Shown one piece after another: positions 32,901 through 47,900 of a stretch of DNA of 64,000 nt. The notes beneath the pieces were generated by a model. It made no database searches, was not told the origin of the DNA, and saw only the letters and a list, made by a program, of their open reading frames with translations. Source of the stretch: Ichthyophis bannanicus (lineage: Eukaryota; Chordata; Amphibia; Gymnophiona; Ichthyophiidae); the NCBI GenBank assembly GCA_033557465.1, contig CM066051.1:102215026-102279025 (forward strand), given 5' to 3'. Each line of letters begins with the position of its first letter. Position 1 is the first letter of the stretch. Position numbers and translations under genes: made by a program.

Positions 32901-35900
32901 CTGACCCCCTCCACCGCTCTGTCAATGCACCTCACTCCTACCCAGATGTAGCCCCTACTATTCCAGTACTGACTCCCTCCACTGCTCTGTCAATGCACCT
33001 CAATTCTGCCCCGAGACTCCCCCTGCTATTCCAGTACCAACCCCCTCCACTGCTCTGTCAATGCACCTTACTCCTACCCAGATGCACCCCATACTATTCC
33101 AGTACTGACCCCCTCCACCGCTCTGTCAATGCACCTCACTCCTACCCAGATGCACCCCCTACTATTCCAGTACCGACCCCCCTCCACCACTCTGTCAATG
33201 CACCTCACTCCTACCCAGATGCACCCCCTACTATTCCAGTACCGACCCCCTCCACCGCTCTGTCAATGCACCTCACTCCTACCCAGATGCATCCCCTACT
33301 ATTCCAGTACCGACCCCCTCCACTGCTCTGTCAATGCACCTCACTCCTACCCAGATGCACCCCCTAATATTCCAGTACCAACCCCCTCCACCGCTCTGTC
33401 AATGCACCTCACTACTACCCGGATGCACCCCCTACTTTTCCAGTACTGACCCCCTCCACTGCTCTGTCAATGCACCTCACTCCTACCCAGATGCACCCCC
33501 TACTATTCCAGTTCTGACCCCCTCCACCACTCTGTCAATGCACCTCACTCCTACCCAGATGCACCCCCTACTATTCCAGTATCAACCCCCTCCACCACTC
33601 TGTCAATGCACCTCACTCCTACCCTGATGCACCCCCTACTATTCCAGTACCGGCCCCCTCCACCGCTCTGTCAATGCACCTCACTCCTACCCGGATGCAC
33701 CCCCCACTATTCCAGTACCAACCCCCTCCACCACTCTGTCAATGCACCTCACTCCTACCCGGATTCACCCTCCTACTATTCCAGTACCGACCCCCTCCAC
33801 TGCTCTGTCAATGCACCTCACTCCTACCCAGATGCACCCCCTAATATTCCAGTACCAACCCCCTCCACCGCTCTGTCAATGCACCTCACTACTACCCGGA
33901 TGCACCCCCTACTTTTCCAGTACTGACCCCCTCCACGGCTCTGTCAATGCACCTCACTCCTACCCAGATGCACCCCCTACTATTCCAGTTCTGACCCCCT
34001 CCACCACTCTGTCAATGCACCTCACTCCTACCCAGATGCACCCCCTACTATTCCAGTATCAACCCCCTCCACCACTCTGTCAATGCACCTCACTCCTACC
34101 CTGATGCACCCCCTACTATTCCAGTACTGACTCCCTCCACTGCTCTGTCAATGCACCTCAGTCCTACCCGGCTCCACCCCCTACTATTCCCGTACCAACC
34201 CCCTCCACCGCCCTGTCAATGCACCTAACTCCTACCGGATGCACCCCCTACTATTCCAGTACCAGCCCCTCCACCGCTCTGTCAATGCACCTCACTCCTA
34301 CCCGGATGCACCCCCCACTATTCCAGTACCAACCCCCTCCACCACTCTGTCAGTGCACCTCACTCCTACCCGGATGCACCCCCTACTATTCCAGTACAAC
34401 CCCTCCACCCCTCTGTCAATGCACCTGACGCCTACCCGTCTTCACCCCCGTCCTATTCCCGTAACCCCCCCCTCCACCGCTCTGTCAATGCACCTTACTC
34501 CTACCCGGTTGCACCCCCTACTATTCCAGTACTGACCCCCTCCACCGCTCTGTCAATGCACCTCACTCCTACCCAGATGTACCCCCTACTATTCCAGTAC
34601 TGGCCCCTTCCACCGCTCTGTCAATGCACCTCACTCCTACCCAGATGCACCCCCTACTATTCCAGTACCGACCCCCTCCACTGCTCTGTCAATGCACCTC
34701 ACTCCTACCCAGATGCACCCCCTACTATTCCAGTACCGACCCCCTCCACCGCTCTGTCAATGCACCTCACTCCTACCCAGATGCACCCTCTACTATTCCA
34801 GTACCGACCCCCTCCACTGCTCTGTCAATGCACCTCACTCCTACCCAGATGCACCCCCTACTATTCCAGTACCGACCCCCTCCACTGCTCTGTCAATGCA
34901 CCTCACTCCTACCCGGATGCACCCCCTACTATTCCAGTACTGACCACCTCCACCGCTCTGTCAATCCACCTCACTCCTACCCGGATGCACCCCCTACTAT
35001 TCCAGTACCAACCCCCTCCACTGCTCTGTCAATGCACCTCACTCCTACCCAGATGCACCCCCTACTATTCCAGTACTGACCCCCTCCACCGCTCTGTCAA
35101 TGCACCTCACTCCTACCCAGATGCACCCCCTACTATTCCAGTACTGACCCCCTCCACCGCTCTGTCAATGCACCTCACTCCTACCCGAATGCACCCCCTA
35201 CTATTCCAGTAATGACCCCCTCCACAGCTCTGTCAATGCACCTCACTCCTACCCAGATGCACCCCCTACTATTCCAGTACTGACCCACTCCACCGCTCTG
35301 TCAATGCACCTCACTCCTACCCAGATGCACCCCCTACTATTCCAGTACCGACCCCCTCCACCGCTCTGTCAATGCACCTCACTCCTGCCCCGACGCACCA
35401 CTTACCATTCCAGTACTGACCCCCTCCACTGCTTTGTCAATGCACCTTACTCCTACCCGGATGCACCCCCTACTATTCCAGTACTGACTCCCTCCACTGC
35501 TCTGTCGATGCACCTCAATCCTGCCCCGAGACTCCCCCACCCTGCTATTCCAGTACCAACCCCCTCCACTGCTCTGTCAATGCACCTTACTCCTACCCAG
35601 ATGCACCCCCTACTATTCCAGTACTGACCCCCTCCACCGCTCTGTCAATGCACCTCACTCCTATCCAGATACACCCCCTACTATTCCAGTACCGACCCCC
35701 TCCACCGCTCTGTCAATGCACCTCACTCCTACCCAGATGCACCCCATGCTATTCCAGTACCAACCCCCTCCACCACTCTGTCAATGCACCTCACTCCTAC
35801 CCAGATGCACCCCCTACTATTCCAGTACTGACTCCCTCCACCGCTCTGTCAATGCACCTCACTCCTACCCGGATGCACCCCCTACTATTCCAGTACCAAC

Positions 35901-38900
35901 CCCCTCCACCGCTCTATCAATGCACCTCACTCCTACCCGGATGTACCCCCTACTATTCCAGTACCAACCCCCTCCACCACTCTGTCAATCCACCTCACTC
36001 CTACCCGGATGCACCCCCTACTATTCCAGTACCGGCCCCCTCCACCGCTCTGTCAATGCACCTCACTCCTACCCGGATGCACCCCCCTACTATTCCAGTA
36101 CCAACCCCCTCCACCGCTCTGTCAATGCACCTAACTCCTACCCGGATGCACCCCCTACTATTCCAGTACTGACCCCCTCCACCGCTCTGTCAATGCACCT
36201 CACTCCTACCCAGATGTAGCCCCTACTATTCCAGTACTGACTCCCTCCACTGCTCTGTCAATGCACCTCAATCCTGCCCCGAGCCGCCCCCTGCTATTCC
36301 AGTACCAACCCCTCCACTGCTCTGTCAATGCACCTTACTCCTACCCAGATGCACCCCATACTATTCCAGTACTGACCCCCTCCACCGCTCTGTCAATGCA
36401 CCTCACTCCTACCCAGATGCACCCCCTACTATTCCAGTACCGACCCCCTCCACCACTCTGTCAATGCACCTCACTCCTACCCAGATGCACCCCCTACTAT
36501 TCCAGTACCGACCCCCTCCACCGCTCTGTCAATGCACCTCACTCCTACCCAGATGCATCCCCTACTATTCCAGTACCGACCCCCTCCACTGCTCTGTCAA
36601 TGCACCTCACTCCTACCCAGATGCACCCCCTAATATTCCAGTTCCTACCCCCTCCACCGCTCTGTCAATGCACCTCACTACTACCCGGATGCACCCCCTA
36701 CTTTTCCAGTACTGACCCCCTCCACTGCTCTGTCAATGCACCTCACTCCTACCCAGATGCACCCCCTACTATTCCAGTTCTGACCCCCTCCACCACTCTG
36801 TCAATGCACCTCACTCCTACCCAGATGCACCCCCTACTATTCCAGTATCAACCCCCTCCACCACTCTGTCAATGCACCTCACTCCTACCCTGATGCACCC
36901 CCTACTATTCCAGTACTGACTCCCTCCACTGCTCTGTCAATGCACCTCAGTCCTACCCGGCTCCACCCCCTACTATTCCAGTACCAACCCCCTCCACCGC
37001 TCGGTCAATGCACCTCACTCCTACCCGGATGTACCCCCTACTATTCCAGTACCAACCCCCTCCACCGCTCTGTCAATGCACCTCACTCCTACCGGATGCA
37101 CCCCCTACTATTCCAGTACCGGCCCCCTCCACCGCTCTGTCAATGCACCTCACTCCTACCCGGATGCACCCCCCACTATTCCAGTACCAACCCCCTCCAC
37201 CACTCTGTCAGTGCACCTCACTCCTACCCGGATGCACCCCCTACTATTCCAGTACAAACCCCCTCCACCACTCTGTCAATGCACCTCACTCCTACCCGGA
37301 TTCACCCCCCTACTATTCCAGTACCAACCCCCTCCACCGCTCTGTCAATGCACCTTACTCCTACCCGGTTGCACCCCCTACTATTCCAGTACTGGCCCCC
37401 TCCACCGCTCTGTCAATGCACCTCACTCCTACCCTGTTGTACCCCCTACTATTCCAGTACTGGCCCCATCCACCGCTATGTAAATGCAACTCTCTCCTAC
37501 CCAGATGCACCCCTCCTATTCCAGTACCTACCCCCTCCACTGCTCTGTCAATGCACCTCACTCCTACCCAGATGCACCCCCTACTATTCCAGTACCGACC
37601 CCCTCCACGGCTCTCTGTCAATGCACCTTACTCCTACCCAGATGCACCCTCTACTATTCCAGTACCGACCCCCTCCACTGCTCTGTCAATGCACCTCACT
37701 CCTACCCAGATGCACCCCCTACTATTCCAGTACCGACCCCCTCCACTGCTCTGTCAATGCACCTCACTCCTACCCGGATGCACCCCCTACTATTCCAGTA
37801 CTGACCCCCTCCACCGCTCTGTCAATCCACCTCACTCCTACCCGGATGCACCCCCTACTATTCCAGTACCAACCCCCTCCACTGCTCTGTCAATGCACCT
37901 CACTCCTACCCAGATGCACCCCCTACTATTCCAGTACTGACCCCCTCCACCGCTCTGTCAATGCACCTCACACTCCTACCCAGATGCACCCCCTACTATT
38001 CCAGTACTGACCCCCTCCACCGCTCTGTCAATGCACCTCACTCCTACCCGTATGCACCCCCTACTATTCCAGTAATGACCCCCTCCACTGCTCTGTCAAT
38101 GCACCTCACTCCTACCCAGATGCACCCATTACTATTCCAGTACTGACCCACTCCACCGCTCTGTCAATGCACCTCACTCCTACCCAGATGCACCCCCTAC
38201 TATTCCAGTACCGACCCCCTCCACCGCTCTGTCAATGCACCTCACTCCTACCCAGATGCACCCCCTACTATTCCAGTACCGACCCCCTCCACTGCTCTGT
38301 CAATGCACCTCACTCCTACCCAGATGCACCCCCTAATATTCCAGTACCAACCCCCTCCACCGCTCTGTCAAAGCACCTCACTCCTACCCGGATGCACCCC
38401 CTACTATTCCAGTAATGACCCCCTCCACTGCTCTGTCAATGCACCTCACTCCTACCAGATGCACCCCCTACTATTCCAGTTCTGACCCCCTCCACTGCTC
38501 GGTCAATGCACCTCACTCCTACCCGGATGTACCCCCTACTATTCCAGTACGGACCCCCTCCACCGCTCTGTCAATGCACCTCACTCCTACCCAGATGCAC
38601 CCCCTACTATTCCAGTACTGACCCCCTCCACCGCTCTGTCAATGCACCTCACTCCTACCCGAATGCACCCCCTACTATTCCAGTAATGACCCCCTCCACT
38701 GCTCTGTCAATGCACCTCACTCCTACCCAGATGCACCCCCTACTATTCCAGTACTGACCCCCTCCACTGCTCTGTCAATGCACCTCACTCCTGCCCCGAC
38801 GCACCACTTACTATTCCAGTACTGACCCCCTCCACCGCTCTGTCAATGCACCTCACTCCTACCCAGATTCACCCCCTACTATTCCAGTACGGACACCCTC

Positions 38901-41900
38901 CACCGCTCTGTCAATGCACCTCACTCCTTCCCAGATGCACCCCATACTATTCCAGTACCAACCCCCTCCACCACTCTGTCAATGCACCTCACTCCTACCC
39001 AGATGCACCCCCTACTATTCCAGTACTGACACCCTCCACCGCTCTGTCAATGCACCTCACTCCTACCCGGATGCACCCCCTACTATTCCAGTACCAACCC
39101 CCTCCACCGCTCTATCAATGCACCTCACTCCTACTACCCAGATTGACCCCCTACTATTCCAGTATCTACCCCCTCCACCACTCTGTCAATCCACCTCACT
39201 CCTACCCGGATGCACCCCCTACTATTCCAGTACTGTCCCCCTCCACCGCTCTGTCAATGCAACTCACTCCAACCCGGAGGCACCCCCTACTGTTCCAGTA
39301 CCAACCCCTCCACCGCTCTGTCAATGCACCTTACTCCTACCCGGATGCACCCCCTACTATTCCAGTACTGACCCCCTCCACCGCTCTGTCAATGCACCTC
39401 ACTCCTACCCAGATGTAGCCCCTACTATTCCAGTACTGACTCCCTCCACCGCTCTGTCAATGCACCTCAATTCTGTCCCGAGACTCCCCCTGCTATTCCA
39501 GTACCAACCCCCTCCACTGCTCTGTCAATGCACCTTACTCCTACCCAGATGCACCCCCTACTATTCCAGTACTGACCCACTCCACCGCTCTGTCAATGCA
39601 CCTCACTCCTACCAAGATGCACCCCCTACTATTCCAGTATCGACCCCCTCCACCACTCTGTCAATGCACCTCACTCCTACCCAGATGCACCCCCTACTAT
39701 TCCAGTACCGACCCCCTCCACCGCTCTGTCAATGCACCTCTCTCCTACCCAGATGCACCCCCTACTATTCCAGTACCGACCCCCTCCACTGCTCTGTCAA
39801 TGCACCTCACTCCTACCCAGATGCACCCCCTAATATTCCAGTACCAACCCCCTCCACCGCTCTGTCAATGCACCTAACTCCTACCCGGATGCACCCCCTA
39901 CTTTTCCAGTACTGACCCCCTCCACTGCTCTGTCAATGCACCTCACTCCTACCCAGATGCACCCCCTACTATTCCAGTTCTGACCCCCTCCACTGCTCGG
40001 TCAATGCACCTCACTCCTACCCGGATGTACCCCCTACTATTCCAGTACCAACCCCCCTCCACCGCTCTGTCATTGCACCTCACTCCTACCTGGATGCACC
40101 CCCTACTATTCCAGTACCAGCCCCCTCCACCGCTCTGTCAATGCACCTCACTCCTACCCCGATGCACCCCCTACTATTGCAGTACCAACCCCCCTCACCA
40201 CTCTGTCAGTGAACCTCACTCCTACCCGAATGCACCCCCTACTATTCCAGTACTGACCCCCTCCACTGCTCTGTCAATGCACCTCACTCCTACCCAGATG
40301 CACCCCCTACTATTCCAGTACTGACCCCCTCCACTGCTCTGTCAATGCACCTCACTCCTGCCCCGACGCACCACTTACTATTCCAGTACTGACCCCCTCC
40401 ACCGCTCTGTCAATGCACCTCACTCCTATCCAGATACACCCCCTACTATTCCAGTATCGACCCCCTCCACCGCTCTGTCAATGCACCTCACTCCTTCCCA
40501 GATGCACCCCATACTATTCCAGTACCAACCCCCTCCACCACTCTGTCAATGCACCTCACTCCTACCCAGATGCACCCCCTACTATTCCAGTACTGACACC
40601 CTCCACCGCTCTGTCAATGCACCTCACTCCTACCCGGATGCACCCCCTACTATTCCAGTACCAACCCCCTCCACCGCTCTGTCAATGCACCTCACTCCTA
40701 CCCGGATGCACCCCCCTACTATTCCAGTACCAACCCCCTCCACCACTCTGTCAATCCATCTCACTCCTACCCGTATGCACCCCCTACTATTCCAGTACTG
40801 GCCCCCTCCACCGCTCTGTCAATGCACCTCACTCCTACCTGGATGCACCCCCCTACTATTCCAGTACCAACCCCCTCCACCGCTCTGTCAATGCACCTTA
40901 CTCCTACCCGGATGCACCCCCTACTATTCCAGTACTGACCCCCTCCACCGCTCTGTCAATGCACCTCACTCCTACCCAGATGTAGCCCCTACTATTCCAG
41001 TACTGACTCCCTCCACCGCTCTGTCAATGCACCTCAATTCTGTCCCGAGACTCCCCCTGCTATTCCAGTACCAACCCCCTCCACTGCTCTGTCAATGCAC
41101 CTTACTCCTACCCAGATGCACCCCCTACTATTCCAGTACTGACCCACTCCACCGCTCTGTCAATGCACCTCACTCCTACCAAGATGCACCCCCTACTATT
41201 CCAGTATCGACCCCCTCCACCACTCTGTCAATGCACCTCACTCCTACCCAGATGCACCCCCTACTATTCCAGTACCGACCCCCTCCACCGCTCTGTCAAT
41301 GCACCTCACTCCTACCCAGATGCACCCCCTACTATTCCAGTACCGACCCCCTCCACTGCTCTGTCAATGCACCTCACTCCTACCCAGATGCACCCCCTAA
41401 TATTCCAGTACCAACCCCCTCCACCGCTCTGTCAATGCACCTAACTCCTACCCGGATGCACCCCCTACTTTTCCAGTACTGACCCCCTGCACTGCTCTGT
41501 CAATGCACCTCACTCCTAACCGGTTGCACCCCCCTACTATTCCAGTACCAACCCCCTCCACCGCTCTGTCAATGCACCTTACTCCTACCCAGATGCACCC
41601 CCTACTATTCCAGTATGGACCCCCTCCACCGCTCTGTCAATGCACCTCACTCCTACCCTGATGTACCCCCTACTATTCCAGTACTGACTCCCTCCACCGC
41701 TCTGTCAATGCACCTCAATCCTGCCCCAAGACCCCACCCCTGCTATTCCAGTACCAACCCCCTCCACTGCTCTGTCAATGCACCTTACTCCTACCCAGAT
41801 GCACCCCCTACTATTCCAGTACTGACCCCCTCCACCGCTCTGTCAATGCACGTCACTCCTACCCAGATGCACCCCCTACTATTCCAGTACCGACCCCCTC

Positions 41901-44900
41901 CACTGCTCTGTCAATGCACCTCACTCCTACCCAGATGCACCCCCTAATATTCCAGTACCAACCCCCTCCACCGCTCTGTCAAAGCACCTCACTCCTACCC
42001 GGATGCACCCCCTACTTTTCCAGTACTGACCCCCTCCACTGCTCTGTCAATGCACCTCACTCCTACCCAGATGCACCCCCTACTATTCCAGTTCTGACCC
42101 CCTCCACTGCTCGGTCAATGCACCTCACTCCTACCCGGATGTACCCCCTACTATTCCAGTACCAACCCCCTCCACCGCTCTGTCAATGCACCTCACTCCT
42201 ACCTGGATGCACCCCCTACTATTCCAGTACCAGCCCCCTCCACCGCTCTGTCAATGCACCTCACTCCTACCCGGATGCACCCCCTACTATTGCAGTACCA
42301 ACCCCCTCCACCACTCTGTCAGTGAACCTCACTCCTACCCGAATGCACCCCCTACTATTCCAGTACTGACCCCCTCCACTGCTCTGTCAATGCACCTCAC
42401 TCCTACCCAGATGCACCCCCTACTATTCCAGTACTGACCCCCTCCACTGCTCTGTCAATGCACCTCACTCCTGCCCCGACGCACCACTTACTATTCCAGT
42501 ACTGACCCCCTCCACCGCTCTGTCAATGCACCTCACTCCTATCCAGATACACCCCCTACTATTCCAGTATCGACCCCCTCCACCGCTCTGTCAATGCACC
42601 TCACTCCTTCCCAGATGCACCCCATACTATTCCAGTACCAACCCCCTCCACCACTCTGTCAATGCACCTCACTCCTACCCAGATGCACCCCCTACTATTC
42701 CAGTACTGACACCCTCCACCGCTCTGTCAATGCACCTCACTCCTACCCGGATGCACCCCCTACTATTCCAGTACCAACCCCCTCCACCGCTCTATCAATG
42801 CACCTCACTCCTACCCGGATGTACCCCCTACTATTCCAGTACCAACCCCCTCCACCACTCTGTCAATCCATCTCACTCCTACCCAGATGTAGCCCCTACT
42901 ATTCCAGTACTGACTCCCTCCACCGCTCTGTCAATGCACCTCACTCCTACCCAGATGTAGCCCCTACTATTCCAGTACTGACTCCCTCCACCGCTCTGTC
43001 AATGCACCTCAATTCTGTCCCGAGACTCCCCCTGCTATTCCAGTACCAACCCCCTCCACTGCTCTGTCAATGCACCTTACTCCTACCCAGATGCACCCCC
43101 TACTATTCCAGTACTGACCCACTCCACCGCTCTGTCAATGCACCTCACTCCTACCAAGATGCACCCCCTACTATTCCAGTATCGACCCCCTCCACCACTC
43201 TGTCAATGCACCTCACTCCTACCCAGATGCACCCCCTACTATTCCAGTACCGACCCCCTCCACCGCTCTGTCAATGCTCCTCACTCCTCCCAGATGCACC
43301 CCCTGCTATTCCAGTACATACCCCCTCCACTGCTCTGTCAATGCACCTCACTCCTACCCAGATGCACCCCCTAATATTCCAGTACCACCCCCTCCACCGC
43401 TTTGTCAGTGCACCTAACTCCTACCCGGATGCACCCCCTACTTTTCCAGTACTGACCCCCTCCACTGCTCTGTCAATGCACCTCACTCCTACCCAGATGC
43501 ACCCACTACTATTCCAGTACAGACCCCCTCAATGCACCTCACTCCTACCCGGATGTACCCCCTACTATGTACCAACCCCCTCCACCGCTCTGTCAATGCA
43601 CCTCACTCCTACCCGGATGCACCCCCTACTATTCCAGTACCTTCCCCCTCCACCGCTCTGTCAATGCACCTCACTCCTACCCGGATGCACCCCCTACTAT
43701 TCCAGTACCAACCCCCTCCACCACTCTGTCAGTGAACCTCACTCCTACCCGAATGCCCCCCTACTATTCCAGTACTGACCCCCGCACTGCTCTGTCAATG
43801 CACCTCACTCCTACCCGGATGCACCCCCCTACTATTCCAGTACCAACCCCCTCCACCGCTCTGTCAATGCACCTTACTCCTACCCAGATGCACCCCCTAC
43901 TATTCCAGTATTGACCCCCTCCACCGCTCTGTCAATGCACCTCACTCCTACCCTGATGTACCCCCTACTATTCCAGTACTGACTCCCTCCACCGCTCTGT
44001 CAATGCACCTCAATCCTGCCCCAAGACCCCACCCCTGCTATTCCAGTACCAACCCCCTCCACTGCTCTGTCAATGCACCTTACTCCTACCCAGATGCACC
44101 CCCTACTATTCCAGTACTGACCCCCTCCACCGCTCTGTCAATGCACGTCACTCCTACCCAGATGCACCCCCTACTATTCCAGTACCGACCCCCTCCACTG
44201 CTCTGTCAATGCACCTCACTCCTACCCGGATGCACCCCCTACTTTTCCAGTACTGACCCCCTCCACTGCTCTGTCAATGCACCTCACTCCTACCCAGATG
44301 CACCCCCTACTATTCCAGTTTCTGACCCCCTCCACTGCTCGGTCAATGCACCTCACTCCTACCCCGATGCAACCCCTCCTATTCCAGTACCGACCCCCTC
44401 CACCGCTCTGTCAATGCACCTCACTCCTACCCAGATGCACCCCCTACTATTCCAGTACTGACCCCCTCCACCGCTCTGTCAATGCACCTCACTCCTACCC
44501 GAATGCACCCCCTACTATTCCAGTAATGACCCCCTCCACTGCTCGGTCAATGCACCTCACTCCTACCCAGATGCACCCCCTACTATTCCAGTACTGACCC
44601 CCTCCACTGCTCTGTCAATGCACCTCACTCCTGCCCCGACGCACCACTTACTATTCCAGTACTGACCCCCTCCACCGCTCTGTCAATGCACCTCACTCCT
44701 ATCCAGATACACCCCCTACTATTCCAGTATCGACCCCCTCCACCGCTCTGTCAATGCACCTCACTCCTACCCGGATGCACCCCCTACTATTCCAGTACCA
44801 ACCCCCTCCACCACTCTGTCAATGCACCTCACTCCTACCCCTATGCACCCCCTACTATTCCAGTACTGACCCCCCTCCACCGCTCTGTCAATGCACCTCA

Positions 44901-47900
44901 CTTCTACCCTGATTCACCCCCTACTATTCCAGTATCTACCCCCTCCACCGCTCTATCAATGCACCTCACTCCTACCCGGATGTACCCCCTACTATTCCAG
45001 TACCAACCCCCTCCACCACTCTGTCAATCCACCTCACTCCTACCCGTATGCACCCCCTACTATTCCAGTACTGGCCCCCTCCACCGCTCTGTCAATGCAC
45101 CTCACTCCTACCTGGATGCACCCCCCTACTATTCCAGTACCAACCCCCTCCACCGCTCTGTCAATGCACCTTACTCCTACCCGGATGCACCCCCTACTAT
45201 TCCAGTACTGACCCCCTCCACCGCTCTGTCAATGCACCTCACTCCTACCCAGATGTAGCCCCTACTATTCCAGTACTGACTCCCTCCACCGCTCTGTCAA
45301 TGCACCTCAATTCTGTCCCGAGACCCCCTACTATTCCAGTACCAACCCCCTCCACTGCTCTGTCAATGCACCTTACTCCTACCCAGATGCACCCCCTACT
45401 ATTCCAGTACTGACCCACTCCACCGCTCTGTCAATGCACCTCACTCCTACCAAGATGCACCCCCTACTATTCCAGTATCGACCCCCTCCACTGCTCTGTC
45501 AATGCACCTCACTCCTACCCAGATGCACCCCCTACTATTCCAGTACCGACCCCCTCCACCGCTCTGTCAATGCACCTCACTCCTACCCAGATGCACCCCC
45601 TACTATTCCAGTACCGACCCCCTCCACTGCTCTGTCAATGCACCTCACTCCTACCCAGATGCACCCCCTAATATTCCAGTACCAACCCCCTCCACCGCTC
45701 TGTCAATGCACCTCACTCCTACCCAGATGCACCCCCTACTTTTCCAGTACTGACCCCCTCCACTGCTCTGTCAATGCACCTCACTCCTACCCAGATGCAC
45801 CCCCTACTATTCCAGTTCTGACCCCCTCCACTGCTCGGTCAATGCACCTCACTCCTACCCGGATGTACCCCCTACTATTCCAGTACCAACCCCCTCCACC
45901 GCTCTGTCAATGCACCTCACTCCTACCTGGATGCACCCCCTACTATTCCAGTACCAACCCCCTCCACCACTCTGTCAGTGAACCTCACTCCTACCCGTAT
46001 GCACCCCCTACTATTCCAGTACCGACCCCCTCCACTGCTCTGTCAATGCACCTCACTCCTACCCGGATGCACCCCCCTACTATTCCAGTACCCGACCCCC
46101 TCCACTGTGCTGTCAATGCACCTCACTCCTACCCGGATGCACCCCTACTATTCCAGTACCGACCCCCTACACCGCTCTGTCAATGCACCTCACTCCTACC
46201 CGGATACACCCCCTACTATTCCAGTACTGACCCCCTCCACCGCTCTGTCAATGCACCTCACTCCTACCCGAATGCACCCCCTACTATTCCAGTAATGACC
46301 CCCTCCACTGCTCTGTCAATGCACCTCACTCCTACCCAGATGCACCCCCTACTATTCCAGTACTGACCCCCTCCACTGCTCTGTCAATGCACCTCACTCC
46401 TGCCCCGACGCACCACTTACTATTCCAGTACTGACCCCCTCCACCGCTCTGTCAATGCACCTCACTCCTATCCAGATACACCCCCTACTATTCCAGTATC
46501 GACCCCCTCCACCGCTCTGTCAATGCACCTCACTCCTTCCCAGATGCACCCCATACTATTCCAGTACCAACCCCCTCCACCACTCTGTCAATGCACCTCA
46601 CTCCTACCCAGATGCACCCCCTACTATTCCAGTACTGACACCCTCCACCGCTCTGTCAATGCACCTCACTCCTACCCGGATGCACCCCCTACTATTCCAG
46701 TACCAACCCCCTCCACCGCTCTATCAATGCACCTCACTCCTACCCGGATGTAGCCCCTACTATTCCAGTACCAACCCCCTCCACCACCACTCTGTCAATC
46801 CACCTCACTCCTACCCGTATGCACCCCCTACTATTCCAGTACTGGCCCCCTCCACCGCTCTGTCAATGCACCTCACTCCTACCTGGATGCACCCCCCTAC
46901 TATTCCAGTACCAACCCCCTCCACCGCTCTGTCAATGCACCTTACTCCTACCCGGATGCACCCCCTACTATTCCAGTACTGACCCCCTCCACCGCTCTGT
47001 CAATGCACCTCACTCCTACCCAGATGTAGCCCCTACTATTCCAGTACTGACTCCCTCCACCGCTCTGTCAATGCACCTCAATTCTGTCCCGAGACTCCCC
47101 CTGCTATTCCAGTACCAACCCCCTCCACTGCTCTGTCAATGCACCTTACTCCTACCCAGATGCACCCCCTACTATTCCAGTACTGACCCACTCCACCGCT
47201 CTGTCAATGCACCTCACTCCTACCAAGATGCACCCCCTACTATTCCAGTATCGACCCCCTCCACCACTCTGTCAATGCACCTCACTCCTACCCAGATGCA
47301 CCCCCTACTATTCCAGTACCGACCCCCTCCACCGCTCTGTCAATGCACCTCACTCCTACCCAGATGCACCCCCTACTATTCCAGTACCGACCCCCTCCAC
47401 TGCTCTGTCAATGCACCTCACTCCTACCCAGATGCACCCCCTAATATTCCAGTACCAACCCCCTCCACCGCTCTGTCAATGCACCTAACTCCTACCCGGA
47501 TGCACCCCCTACTTTTCCAGTACTGACCCCCTCCACTGCTCTGTCAATGCACCTCACTCCTACCAAGATGCACCCCCTACTATTCCAGTTCTGACCCCCT
47601 CCACTGCTCGGTCAATGCACCTCACTCCTACCCGGATGTACCCCCTACTATTCCAGTACCAACCCCCTCCACCGCTCTGTCAATGCACCTCACTCCTACC
47701 TGGATGCACGCCCTACTATTCCAGTACCAGCCCCCTCCACCGCTCTGTCAATGCACCTCACTCCTACCCGGATGCACCCCCTACTATTCCAGTACCAACC
47801 CCTCCACCACTCTGTCAGTGAACCTCACTCCTACCCGAATGCACCCCCTACTATTCCAGTACTGACCCCCTCCACTGCTCTGTCAATGCACCTCACTCCT

